64,000 bases of DNA from assembly GCA_944989445.1 (NCBI GenBank), contig CALYLW010000042.1, positions 853,242 through 917,241 of the forward strand, read 5' to 3'. This stretch comes from Ampullaceana balthica. Its lineage: Eukaryota > Mollusca > Gastropoda > Lymnaeidae. Positions within the stretch are counted from its first letter, which is position 1; each line of letters opens with the position of its first letter. Positions 37,041 through 49,361 of this stretch are shown here, one piece after another. Both the position numbers and the translations under genes were made by a program. Below the pieces are notes generated by a model that was not told the origin of the DNA, ran no database searches, and saw only the letters and a program-made list of their open reading frames with translations.

Positions 37041-38357
37041 GAGTCATAAATAACAAGCGAAAGGGACAGAAGTAGTGGAAATATGTGAAGATTGTTTTGC
37101 GACTGATGAAAATATGAGAATTATATACGTGTCATTCATTATACGTGTTTAATGGCTTTGATAAATATTTTAGCAAACACTTTTTTTAAAAAGTAGATAC
37201 AAAAAATACAAAAACTAGCGAGACACAAAAAGTTATGGATTGCATGAGTAAGAGTAACGATCTAAATACCGTCAGCACTCCCAGTAAATGAAGTAAAAAC
37301 GTGATCCCAGTTTTCCAACTGTAATAATTGAAGTTGGCTTGTCCGCTTTCAAATCTTTAAGTAATTAGGTTATTATAACATTTGATATTTTATCATAATC
37401 AAGCAATAGATCCGCAATAAACGGGGAAAGCTGTAACGAAGGAATTTATGATACATTGATGTACTGCCCAAATCTCTGAAGTATTAATCAAGTCTCATGC
37501 CAGATTGCCATCTCATGCCAGTTTGTCCCTTATCTTGCGACAGTCGTAGGTTTATAGACCCGTACGCTGTACCGTGGTGGCGCTGCAGTTATAGCGGGTC
37601 GAAGTAGGAAACATCCACAACCTCCTGTTATGGGAGGCAACCACTATGAGAGGCAGACTAGGTCGACTTGTACGGCTGCCATCTGCCCAGACGACCCCCT
37701 CTCCTAGGGGATCGTCTCGGGGTTGTCCCCGTCGGTTGGCTCCCTTTGGTTTGAGAGGAGAAAGCTGCCGGGGAATTCCCCGAGGGGACCTGTAAGAGTC
37801 TTTGTGTCTCAGGGCCTTTGACGCCATCTCAAATGTCACATGCCACAGTTTGAACAAACATCTCTAGATATTCAGGTCTTGTCCAATCTCTACAAACTAG
37901 AGGTACATTTTCAGGCATGAATATTCTCTAGAATATCTGTTAAGAGTTCGAATCTCGTGAGTTCAAATATCTCAAAGTGCTGATTCATTCCAAATCTGTA
38001 TACATTACTTCAGATTTCTACCTTTTGTCTCCTAGGGATTCATAGTCTATATTAAGGGACAGAGCAGACTATGCCTAGTTGCAGCCATTCCTAGACTATA
38101 TTAAGGTATAGAGCATATGTCTAAATCTTATTTTGGATCCACCGAATGCACCATTGTAGTTGATCAAATCTAAGGGCTAGTCCCAGGTCCCAGGCATTAA
38201 TTTACTTTCAGATGACCACATCCCGATACTGGGCCAGAAGACAAACATGTTAAGATCAATCCAGGGCCAACACATTTCGAACGATGTCCACGTTGAATAA
38301 AGGGCCAGTCTAGTTGTCCAGAATTAAGAAATGGGGGTTCTCAGGTTGTCCTTTTAA
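37038..38357. other. Non-coding DNA with GC-rich insert
   Basis: Unique A+T-rich DNA enclosing the GC-rich segment at 37541-37850. A B-box-like GAGTTCGAATCTCGTG occurs near 37944, but no A box or cloverleaf was seen. Confidence 0.5.
37541..37850 (-). repeat. GC-rich segment, possible interspersed element
   Basis: Base composition is sharply different from the flanks. The minus frame (37552-37857, 101 codons) is open and contains YRSPRGIPRQLSPLKPKG and RTSRPSLPLIVVASHNRRLW. There is no start context or domain that I recognise. Internal inverted motifs include GGGGATCGTCTCGGGG with CCCCG and GGGGAATTCCCC. It looks like an inserted element or fragment rather than a host exon. Confidence 0.35.
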
Positions 38358-38818
38358 AAAATCCTTTATATTAACTCGTGGTTTCTGTTTGGTTGATAGA
38401 TTGTTTGCTTGCTTGTCGCCAAAACTTTGGATCGATTTTAACCCACTTTCTCGTAAGCAAACGAGCTGAAATTTTGCAGGCAGTTTTGTACCGATGATAA
38501 AAACGATGTATCAAAATGTCAGATCGATCGCATGTACCGTAATTATATTATTGAATTTTTAAATTATTTTATTTATCTCTATGTATCATGTTATTTTTTG
38601 AGATAGAGTGTCGCGGTGCGTATTATATTGAACTACCTTTCTGTCGCGCAATAAGGTGCGTATTTTATTGACAACACTTTTTATAAACATATTCCTGATC
38701 GGTGCGCATTATATTAAACATGTTTTAAGACACAACTGCAATTTTGTATTTTTGGATGGTCTTGCGCTGCGTATTATGATGAACATTCTTTTAGTTACTT
38801 CTCGCACTTAAAGGATTT
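38358..38818. repeat. ~460-bp TIR-type repeat, copy 1
   Basis: Starts AAATCCTTTATATTAACTCG and ends CTCGCACTTAAAGGATTT, so short terminal inverted repeats (AAATCCTTTA) are visible. Interior motifs include GCTTGTCGCCAAAACTTTGG and GAGCTGAAATTTTGCAGGCA, and several TGCGTATTATATTGA-type sub-repeats. There is no ORF. It is a direct near-duplicate of the following copy. Confidence 0.8.
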
Positions 38819-38861
38819 AAAGTCAAAAACTTGTTTTGTTTAAGTGTTTTAAAAAAAAATT

Positions 38862-39317
38862 AAATCCTTTATATTAACTCGTGATGTCTGCTTGCGCCCT
38901 TGCTTGCTTGTCGCCAAAACTTTGGAACGATTTTCTTACCCACTTCCTCTTAAGCTAGCGAGCTGAAATTTTGCAGGCAGTTTCGTTACGATGATAAAAA
39001 CAATGTACCAAAATTTCAGATCGATTGCATGTACCGTAATTAAATTATTGAATTTTTAGATTATTTTATTTTATCTCTATGTATCATGTTAATTTTGTTT
39101 GCTATAGTGTCGCAGTGCGTATTATATTGAACGACCTTTCTGTCGTGCAATCAGGTGCGTGTTTTATTACCAACACTTTTTATAAACATATTCCGGATCG
39201 GTGCGCATTATATTAAACACGTTTTACGACACAACTGCAATTTTGTATTTTTGGATGGTCTTGCGCTGCGTATTATGATGAACATTCTTTTAGTTACTTC
39301 TCGCACTTAAAGGATTT
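38862..39317. repeat. ~456-bp TIR-type repeat, copy 2
   Basis: Same ends and interior as copy 1, offset about 503 bp, with scattered substitutions and small indels. The junction sequence GTCAAAAACTTGTTTT follows both copies. It resembles, inverted, the CAAAGTTTTTGACTATAAATCC of the 12.4 and 12.9 kb repeats. Confidence 0.8.
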
Positions 39318-40424
39318 AAAGTCAAAAACTTGTTTTTTTAAGGTTTTTTATTTTATTTTTTAGTTACATTTTAAAGTCTTTAGCACACACATCTGTGTTG
39401 CACGTGGCGAAGAATGACATTCACCAAGATCGAAACGACGTTTAATTGACTTGACATTCTTTCAACGTGGATGCAGACACTACTTAATGTCCCCGGGAAA
39501 ACATAATTAGCCAAATTAATCCCTTTCTTCTCCATAAAAATATCGATCACGTTTCGATCCACATGAGCGTTGGTGTTTTTAAAAGTTTTTTTGTTGTTGT
39601 TTTTTGTTTCTCCAGTTTTTATCTATTTTTATCATTATTATTATTATTAATTTCACCTTCCTTTAGGAAAAAATATTTTCTTCAGGATATGATTAAATTC
39701 TGAGCATTGAATTACAAGTGATTACGTGCTGGATTGGTTTTAATCTGAGTTAAGTTGAAGGATCGTTAACGTCTCTCTATCATGCCGCAACTTGCAGCTG
39801 TTATACTTAACGAAACAGTGGGACACAGGGGTGGGTGGTGTGGTGGTGCACTAAACTGGTTTAGCTTTATAACTGTAACAAAATTTGATTTGAAAGTTTC
39901 TTTACTGACAAATATAATTTACAGCAGACTACTTTAATTTCCACAAGCCCATCTTTATATATATAGAAAGAGGTCGACAAAAATCCGCTATCATGCTGAA
40001 AAGTTTAACCAAACGTAGCGACCTGCAGACACGGCTGCTTAAATTCCACATCCTACTACTAGTCCCTCGCTGCCTATGGTAACCAACACACTCACATCTT
40101 GTACACCGGCCTGGGACTCAGTCCCAGCAGTCCTGGGACCGAGTAAGTTGTCAAACCTAATATCCCATATTATTTCTCTGCAGCCTCTTATCTCTACGCT
40201 CCCCACAAGCTGGTCACACGAGCCCGTCTGTTACGTAGCGTATGACGCCATATTGGCCCCGGGTCCATCTGTCGCCGCACGATCTGAGGGTTTAATAGAA
40301 CAGCCCAGGTATGAGGGAGTTGGCGGACACCTGTACGGGATTATGGCGTTGACATACTTTTCTTTTGTTCTGAAACTTTGATGAAAAACGTGTGTGTGTG
40401 GGGGGTGGGGTGGTGGTGAAAACG
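39318..40424. other. Non-coding DNA
   Basis: Unique DNA with a poly-T/TTA-rich stretch near 39580-39650 and a moderately GC-rich part at 40060-40340. No gene is recognised. Confidence 0.5.
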
Positions 40425-41021
40425 GCACCCTTAACAATGAAATCACTGCCAGGTACATCACCCTTATCAATGAAATCACTGTCAGGTACAGCACCCTTAT
40501 CAATGAAATCACTGCCAGGTACATCACCCTTATCAATGAAATCACTGCCAGGTACAGCACCCTTATCAATGAAATCACTGCCAGGTACAGCATCCTTATC
40601 AATGAAATCACTGTCAGGTACAGCACCCTTATCAATGAAATCACTGCCAGGTACAGCACCCTTATCAATGAAATCACTGCCAGGTACAGCACCCTTATCA
40701 ATGAAATCACTGTCAGGTACAGCACCCTTATCAATGAAATCACTGACAGGTACAGCACCCTTATCAATGAAATCACTGACAAGTACAGCACCCTTATCAA
40801 TGAAATCACTATCAGGTACAGCACCCTTATCAATGAAATCACTGACAGGTACAGCACCCTTATCAATGAAATCACTGACAGGTACAGCACCCTTATCAAT
40901 GAAATCACTGTCAGGTACAGCACCCTTATCAATGAAATCACTGCCAGGTACAGCACCCTTATCAATGAAATCACTGCCAGGTACAGCACCCTTATCAATG
41001 AAATCACTGACAGGTACAGCA
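40425..41021. repeat. 33-bp minisatellite, ~18 copies
   Basis: The unit is CAGCACCCTTATCAATGAAA followed by TCACTGCCAGGTA. Variants at CTGCCAGG/CTGTCAGG/CTGACAGG are interspersed. Period 33 was checked at 40441 and 40474. Four different frames are open across it (MKSLPGTAPLS, ITARYSTLINE, VLYLAVISLIR, AVPGSDFIDKG), which argues that none is a selected coding frame. Confidence 0.97.
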
Positions 41022-44000
41022 CCTAAGAGGTAATCCATTCGGTCTGTCCGGAAATAAAATAAAATAAATCATTCTTACATATAATATTTTAAAGATTTTC
41101 ACAAGTTATTATTGTTTGCATCCACAGTTAATGATTATTGCAGCTGATTAAAGACCCGCCATGGCGAGCCACATATAAATCGCTCTTTGTATATATTATA
41201 TTGGTATCTGTATAGGATATACTTAGGTGCTGCTCCTACTTAGCTTATATAATGTATACGAGGGTCAGTCAGATAAAATATCACAATCGTTTAATCAAAC
41301 TGTTGTGACATATCACACAATTGTCGCTTTACTTTGAATTTATTAAATTCCCTCTGTATCTTAAAAAGATATTTAAAAAAAATATATTAAAGAAAAAATA
41401 ATGATATTAAAAATAAAAACATTTTGATTTCCAAAAATTTGAGACTTTGATTATGGACCACCATATCCTACTCCCTCAAACAATTTTTTTTAACACAAGC
41501 ACGCACACTGGTCTACACACACACACACACACCTGAAAGGTAGTTATAACACTGCAGTCGACTGGTACGTGAATAACCAGGACACGGTTATAATCCGCAA
41601 CACACGGTGTATTAAGTTACGACGTTAAGGTAACTCCCACCTTGTCAACTTTATTCAAGAACAATAAGTTGTGTGACCACTGTGTTTATTCAGATATATT
41701 CTGTGAGATTTTTTAAAAAATAAACCGCTACAATAATAACACAATAAAAAGAATTGCTTGCAACTGATTTATTATTATTATTTTTTTTTGAACATGTAAC
41801 CAATACCTTTCTACCGCCCCCGACTTCTAATAGAAAAATTCCTGTAATCCTAGAAAAACAAACGATTATATACCCTCTATTAACTGCTGGGGGCCCCGGT
41901 CCCAAGACTTGGTGATAACGCACAAAGACCGGAGTGAATTAATAAGTAAGATCAGGCATTGTAATGATAAAGATAAATAAGGATTTCCTACTATAAACGG
42001 TACAAATGATCACCATTCACGAGCACTACTGAGAGGGTTGAACCTACCATTACTTTAACCCTTCCATTAAAACCCGCTCCAAAAAGCTATGATTTCTTTC
42101 ATTTACGTCTGGAGCAAGCTGTAAGCAAGAGTTACTTTTTCCTCCGCTTGTTTTTTTTTCCCCCCCCTTTTTTGTCTCTTTCTAAACTTCAATCGGATTA
42201 TTTTGTAATAAAGACCACTAAACACACGAGGCTGACGCGAGGGGGCGTAAATAACATCTACCCTCACTGTCAGTGAGTAAACATCATAAGTTTCGATTGG
42301 AGCTGACAATGACTGCGGAGATGATGGATAAGGCTAACCCACTAACTACATACAATCTTAGCTCAATGACAGCGTTCCCAAGCAGTGCTATTCATGGTAT
42401 TATTCCACTTAAAATGTTTACCTTTCAAGGCAAACAATAGTCTTATCCGACAGCGACTAACAACCAGAAGTTGTCTGACAATGAGCGTGATAGAATGACG
42501 ACTCCTTGATTTTCGATTCAGCGTGATTACCCGTATACAATCAAACACACCCGCTGTTACGATCTCTCTCTCTCTTATAAATACTGAACCCTCAATCGGC
42601 GGCAACATCTGGGATCTGGTAACCTTCAACCAGTTTTAGAGAACCGCTGGAACGCATGTGGGGAAAATAAATCAACAAATGCAGCCCAATCTGACCCAAT
42701 AGCATTAATGCACGTTAACGATCTTTTGAGAGACATCATCATCGTCATCTGGGTCAAACCGATAGGGTCAAGGTCGCAGTGTCATTCCCATTGACGCAAT
42801 GCCTTGGGGAGCGACAGATCAAAGTGGCAACATCGCAGCGTGACCTCCCCTGTTTATGGTGGTGCTCGTATATCGACGTTTGGAGACCCAATTGTGCCCC
42901 CTTGTTCCGTGACGTCATGCCCGCTCCGCGGTTCCCCCAGTCCCTTTAGATTCCTCCCTCTAGAAAAGATTTGTGATAATAAGCTATTCAAAACAGAGCA
43001 AGTCTGTAGATGAACCGAGAAGTGGTAGATGAAGAAAATCCCACTCACGCCAAACTAATGGTAACCTGATGCGTCCAACACATCTAAGGGTGATCCAATG
43101 GACATATAAAGGGAACAATGCATAGTAATATGAACTAACAATTTTTAAAATTATATCAATATTTCAGTGAAATTCTTGTACACATGCGCCAGGGTAATAT
43201 GGCCACATAACCCAGATTCAATTTAACATACAAAGACGAAGACAACGATACGAAATAAACAAAAATAAAACATAACAGGTCAAAACTGACTTCGTCAAAG
43301 TCAGAGCGTGCCGACGAAACGATATAAATGCATGTATACAAACGCGAGTTTTTGTCTTCCTTGTACTAGGAGCGATGATGTAGCGATGATGTACTCCGAG
43401 GAATTCGGTGACAAAGGGCGGAGGGCAGGACAAAACGACGGCACAAGGCGCAGGCGATTCAGACAAACTTCCCAGGAATAAAGAAGAAATACCCTAGGCA
43501 TGGTATTGTTTGTGTACATACGGGATAGGTACGGACACATCACACCACTAGGTGGTATGGTGTTGTTAGGGGACACAAGCCAAGGCGTGTATGAATTCTT
43601 ACAAAAAAACGGGAGACGTAAGGCCTGAACGAATTCTACCCTCGGCAGTTCACATGTTTGTATTAGCATTTAAAAGGAAAGGACTCAAAGCGTTACATGC
43701 GCAAAGCGACCCCAACCCCTAACCCGCCCCCGTGTTGACTTCAGTTGACGCGTAACGGTGACTTTCGACGGTTTATCTTACGACCAGAGTCGAGGTTTTG
43801 AACAAAGTCGACTCTAGCATGCTCAGTTGTGTTAAGACGGAGTCACCACAATCTTACGACACTGTCTAGTAGTCACGCCGGGGTAGTAAGTTTGCGCGAT
43901 GCAAGTGCATACTGTGCAAAATTTCTTGCGCTGAAAATCTTTCTTTCATTCTTAAAATGATTTATTAGCCCCAATTCAGACTTTAACACAAAACACTACA

Positions 44001-44270
44001 TATCGCCATAAGTGGACATCTAGAGATCGTTTAGAAAAGGATGTGATGTTTATACAAAATATATTGGGATGCAATAGATTAAACTTAATACACTCTTATC
44101 GTAATGTAAGATTTTTGTACACACAATGGGTGTTCATTTCAGAGGCGCTATTGAGCAGATTGTTCCTGATTCTCATTGAGCTATTTGAGACAATGGAGTT
44201 TGGGTAACTGCTTGTCAGAAGCCATGTCTTATGTTTATTTTCCCAAACAATAACAGGGGCCCACAACCGG
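41022..44270. other. Non-coding DNA
   Basis: Largely unique DNA. At 41257-41290 the sequence TACGAGGGTCAGTCAGATAA resembles a mariner terminal repeat, but no matching second end was found. A CA tract lies near 41510-41532. Short frames on both strands at 42.1-43.7 kb are unsupported. Confidence 0.45.
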
Positions 44271-44620
44271 TTGTATTAGCCTGTTGCTTCCGAAAACATA
44301 AGGCGGCGGTTACAGCCCTTACCCCACCCCACCCCCATCTGTTTGCAACAAAGGTAGTGTGTGCGTGGTTAATTGAGGCTGTCTAAACTGCTGGGGTGAC
44401 CGCGGTCAAGTAGGGCCGTTGTTGTCACATGATGCCAGGGGTGTGACCGAGCAGACAGCTGCTGGCCGACTCCCTGAAAGGTTCAGACTGGCACGTGCCC
44501 GACTGAGGGCAGAGCGGGACGGGTCGGCGCGTGTTTGGTGTGAGTGACCGGCAGTTCATTGAGGTAAGGGGCAGTGATGCCCCCGGCCATTGTGTAGTAG
44601 CTAAACCAGACCATCAACGG
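44271..44620. promoter_or_regulatory. GC-rich single-copy block
   Basis: A compositionally distinct, repeat-free block with E-box-like CAGCTG (about 44458) and CACGTG-type half sites. It may be a regulatory element or promoter inside the presumed long Onecut intron. No ORF is supported. Confidence 0.2.
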
Positions 44621-44744
44621 GCGGGGAAACGCGGAGCTGTACACTGGTAAAGATTAAGCGATTAAACAAGATAGAAAAAACAAACACTGAAACATTTTTA
44701 TCATTTTAACAACTTAGCGGTGCGTGCGTTAGAGATATACGATA

Positions 44745-44872
44745 AGGGAGGCAGAGAGACTGACAAGAGAGGGATAAAGCGAGGGTATGCAGAAGAGATA
44801 GAGAGAGAAGGAGAGAGAGAGAGAGAGAGAGAGGTGAGACAGAGAGGGGTGGAATGAGAAGGAAATAGAGGA
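44745..44872. repeat. GA-rich low-complexity tract
   Basis: Imperfect GAGA-rich purine tract with a pure (GA)n core near 44811-44833. Confidence 0.85.
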
Positions 44873-45205
44873 GAAACACAAAAGCTGAGAGATCCAGTGT
44901 GGATGGTTGCAATGAAGGTATCAATCTTATGATGGATGCCCCAGCTAAGGACAGGTGCACGGGAACACAAGCCGCGATGCATGTGTCATTTGAACTGACA
45001 ATTTGCCGAGCCACAGCTTGGCCAACATAGAATTGACTGTTTCATTGTATGAGATGGGGCCAAGTGATAAGGCTAAACGTTTGTTGATAGACATTGCAAC
45101 AGTACAACAAGAAATTAACACGTACCAAAGGTATTACAACCATACCGCACAAACAAGTCAAATTGTCATCATCACTACACCCAATAAAAAAAAAGAAGAA
45201 AAAAC

Positions 45206-45314
45206 ATCATATACACATAGACATGGCTACCAGGCGACAAACATCATATACGCATAGACATGGCTACCAGGCGACAAACATCATATACACATAGACATGG
45301 CTACCAGGCGACAA
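45206..45314. repeat. 34-bp repeat, ~3 copies
   Basis: CATATACACATAGACATGGC followed by TACCAGGCGACAAA, nearly identical copies. Confidence 0.95.
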
Positions 45315-45359
45315 ACACCAGGAATCGTCAACATTTTCTTCTTGTTCAAAGTAGACCAT

Positions 45360-45870
45360 GAGTTAAGGGCAGACAAATCGGTTATGAATTATTCGCGCAT
45401 CTCTCGTCTCCATAGCAATCCGCGATGCACAGAGCCTTGCCGCGCCCCACTTACTCGTGCCCATAAACACGAGGGAGCTATTCATTGCTCACGTTACCAC
45501 TCCTGGCCCGGTCGGGGAAGATTACTCGGCAACGACTGCGAGAGCGGGATATCTCACTGGGCGATGCAGCGGTGGAGATATTTCATTTTCGCCTCCAGAT
45601 CAGCGGCGTTCACGGGACTATGCTTAGCATGCTAGGTTTGTGCGAGTGCTTCACAGAAGGCGAGCGCACACACACCACCATCCCCCTTCCCCGACAACAT
45701 CCCACCTGACAAACAAACCGTGTCAGACAATAATTTTAAAGACCCGGAGAGAAACTGTTCACATTAATAAATGACGAGGTGCCACGGGCCATAAGCTTGA
45801 GACTGGTTGACGTCATCAAGATGGCATCGAAGCCGAAGAGCTTATCACTTGAAGGTAACTGACGCGTGGC
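45360..45870 (+). promoter_or_regulatory. GC-rich block with CRE-YY1 start-site signature
   Basis: A repeat-free GC-rich block ending in TGACGTCATCAAGATGGC. A perfect CRE (TGACGTCA, 45808-45815) is followed by a YY1-like AAGATGGC whose ATG (45821) opens MASKPKSLSLE. That frame meets a donor after 34 nt (GAAG then GTAACT at 45855). CRE plus YY1 at the start codon, followed by a short first coding exon, is a layout seen in broadly expressed animal genes. An RFX-like GTCTCCATAGCAAT lies upstream near 45409. No second exon was identified, so this is a candidate promoter and first exon on the plus strand. Confidence 0.28.
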
Positions 45871-48800
45871 AGAATATTCAACATTATGAGCGCTTGCTCG
45901 AGGCCCCTTTCTGTCGCCTGGTCTGTGTGTACTCATTTATACAATGTGTGCTTATGTGTGTCTCTTTCTTTCTGTATGTCTACGTGTGTGTGTGATAACA
46001 TGGCGAAGCAGACGTCACTTAATAATACAGGTGGACGCTCTCGGATTTTTACAGGCAAGGGAAGATTTAGAAGTTCAAGTTTTTATAACTTTGATTAACT
46101 GTAATATTGGAGAAAACATAACGTGAGAAATCACTGAGATGAAACGTGCCCTAAATTAATAAACGCACAATAAGCCCTAAATCAATTTAATGAAGTATAA
46201 AGGAATATTCCAATTTATTTATTCATTAACTCTTAGCCTCCTCGACCCGTGTCCCCTTCCCTAAAACACTTTTGTTTTTTTATAAAAAAAACTTGAAAAT
46301 TTAGAGCAAGAAATTCATTTTTGATACACGCGCAATTTGCGAGAAAAATGTTACAAAATTAGGAACATATTGATGAGGACACCCCCACGCCCCCTTTTTA
46401 AACACCAAACCAAACAAGCAAGTTGTCATTATTCTTGCTTCTTGATTCAAGTAAAGAGCCGTATATTACAATCCCCCACGCATGTCCTTAGCGATCCATT
46501 CGTCCTGATATTACCAGCACTTGAAGTAACTTTACATATGTGTTTGTCCCCCTGGAGTGACACCGAGTGATAGCTCAGACAAGCCAATTCACGACCATAC
46601 ACGCCTTCTCCGGGACACTGAATGGCCAGCTCTATTTATTTATGTATTTATTGTTGGTAGTACCGTATTACGTACGTCACGGGTCTCTTCGCTTATCGCC
46701 ACATGCTGGCGGTGGTGGTCCGGCAGCCATAGAACGGATAAAGAATGCCGGGTTGTTCACAGAAAGAAGTAAGCAGCAACCACCCCCACCCTTTATCCCC
46801 CAGCCCCCAAACTAAAAAAAAATCTTAAAGGATTGTCGTGGCGTGTTTGGCAAATAAAAGGTGCCATTTAGGACGTGAATGCTCGCAACGTGTGCCTGCT
46901 CAGACATGCCGGACAACTCGACGGTTCCTCGTCACACTACTTTTGTCACGAGCAGCAAGCCAGAACTTGAAGTCAGGTGGCCGAGTCTCTGAGAATAGAA
47001 TAATCTTTGACGTACGTTGCTAATATTTTTTTCTATGGTTGGCCTGATCTCGAGATTACCTACACACGAGGTTGTGTTTGGCCAAAAAGTTACTGTTGAC
47101 ACATTGGAACGAAAAAATAACTGTACGAGGCTCACAGCCGTGTAAAAGGGTAGACACAGCATGGGCTAATAAGCCTTTTTCCAGTGGCTCTGACGAAAAA
47201 GGTTGATTGAAGAATTGAAAGTATTGATCTTGTGGCTTAGAGTCCTTAAACAAACTTAACACAAGCGTAAACAGACCATAACAAGGTGCATCCGTAAATA
47301 TCCTGGTTTGAAATTTGGATCATGTCACTTAGATACACATACATGTTGGACAAGGAGATCCATACGACTATTTTAGAGGAGGGTGCAAGAAAAAAAAATA
47401 CGACGAATAAGCATTGTCATTAATGAAATAGATTCCATGAACAGCGCTCAAGAAGTCAGGGGCGTAGAAGAGGGAGATGGAAGGGATTTAACAGACGTGA
47501 GGAAACCAATTTAAGTGTCAGGAAATAAATGCATGCCGCGCTCTTTGTTGTTTATGGTTATCGCTTAGCGATAACGCTGTGTACAAAACAAGACATCAGT
47601 CATTTCTGACGGGTACTTTTTCTTGCATTTTCTTTTAACAATAAGAAAACGAAGTCAATTGTTTATTTCTTCGTCCAAACAAATGAAATTGTTGGCATGG
47701 TCAGTAAACATGTACTTGTTGATGGAGATAGAGAACAGTGTCCACTTACAAATCAAGCGTAAATTATGTCAGACAGAGAAAAAAAAATACATACCCCTAA
47801 AGCCATTGGTAAAGAAAAAGGCCGTACGCCAAGAAATCAATACAGCGTTGGGCAAATATTTTTATTTTCGACGCTGGCGAACCTAATGACCTCGAAACGG
47901 GAGAGCACGCCATTGTCATAGGGATCCAACACAAAGCTACACACGGACAAGTTGCGCACCAAAGAGGAATTGGATACTCCCGGCAAATGACATTAACGTG
48001 TACAAACGGGCGCCGTAAGATCACTGCTAACCACAGCAGCCACGTTGTGTCAGCACTTAGATAAAAAGGTGTGGGGGGGGGGATATGTTGGGGGTATTTT
48101 TGTTTTATCAACCTTCCACAATTGTGCAATCTTTGGAAATGCTTGTCGCCAAGAACAGTGGTGCAATCATTTGCGCGCATGCATGGTTTTTAAGTTTAAG
48201 ATTAGCAATGTTTTTACTTAAGAATTAAAATCATAAATCCCCTTATATGAAACAAAATATTATATTCACGTATACTGTAGAATGAGGAAGAGGGATAACA
48301 TTTTCAAGACTTCTTTAAGCTTGGTGCGAGAAGGCGATAAAGATTGACCTGGGGGGAATGGTTCCAGTGTGCTGACAGGTAACAATAGATCAGTCTTTGG
48401 GTACTAAACAGGAATGTGACCAACGCACCAGAAGGCTAACTAAGTTTTTTGAAAAAAAAATAAGTAGGTTACATTGTGGGGCACATGGAATAGATAAGGG
48501 CAAAAATAAGGAAGTCGCGTTCTCGAACACCAATACGTCTCAATTGTCGAAGTGCTGTTTTACACCTAGCCTCAAGAAATGTATCATACAATCAGACAAT
48601 GTGGGTCGAAGTGTCCTCTATAGGGCCAGAGACTTTTACGATCAAGGAACTGAGAAGCAGATAATACAATTTAGGTTAATTGTTACTGGCGCTAATTGAT
48701 CTACAACAAACAGTCGTCTCTCAAATAATGACGTTCTTATCCCTTAGCAATGTACAGTAAATGAATAATTTCCAAACAGTTCACAGATAGCTTGTCCATA

Positions 48801-49361
48801 GCAAAGTATAGAAGAAGAAAAAATAGTAAACTGAATGTGAATTGTAGTTTTTGAAGTAGATACGTTCAATAGATCATTTTTAAAGTCCACGAATCGGACA
48901 CTGTCCACGTGTTTCAGAGGTTTTAGGAAGGGAGCTCTCATTGTTTCTCTGCACTGTCCTTAGAGTTTGAATTTCAGATATCGTAATGCAGCGAAATGTC
49001 GCAGTGACACGAATAGGATTGAGATAAATCGACAAGTAGAAGCAACGAATAAAAGAAATCCATATGATGACTTAGTTTTGCAATATTCCACTGCATCATT
49101 TATGTACATGAGAACGTAGAGAAATTAGTATTATATTCATTTTAAGTATTCTCTTTCGTATGTTTACTGATAACAGGTCGAGGACAAAACGAGAGCTTAA
49201 ACTAAATGGGCGCTAAGTGGCACTTTGGGTATTTGTCGGTAGTAACGGTGCCTTTCACTGGCTAATATTTGTTGATGAAATAGACCGAATGGTGCGAACA
49301 AATATCTGTGCTCTGTCCTAGATAAAACTGAGCAATGAAAGGCGATTGTATGTAGACTTTT
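45871..49361. other. Repeat-free single-copy DNA
   Basis: About 3.5 kb without minisatellites, of mixed composition. It contains the palindrome at 47557-47575 and homeodomain-type sites such as GTCATTAATGAAAT near 47418 and GCTAATTGAT near 48690. No coding feature is supported. It could carry intronic enhancers. Confidence 0.4.
47557..47575. promoter_or_regulatory. Perfect 9+1+9 palindrome GTTATCGCTTAGCGATAAC
   Basis: A perfect inverted repeat around a single central base, with two TTATCG/CGATAA GATA-like half sites. It is preceded by a Fox-like TTGTTGTTTATGG. It lies in a repeat-free stretch that also holds a homeodomain palindrome (TCATTAATGA). Confidence 0.35.

Noticed and set aside
37940..37960. 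tRNA or SINE B-box-like GAGTTCGAATCTCGTG
   Set aside because: No A box at the right distance, no cloverleaf and no poly(A) or TTTT terminator context.
40231..41038. Four long overlapping frames of 210-263 codons on both strands
   Set aside because: All follow the 33-bp minisatellite. Openness in four frames at once shows period arithmetic rather than coding selection.
41257..41290. Mariner terminal-repeat-like TACGAGGGTCAGTCAGATAA
   Set aside because: Only one end was found. No inverted partner (CCCTCGTA) and no transposase remnant lies nearby.
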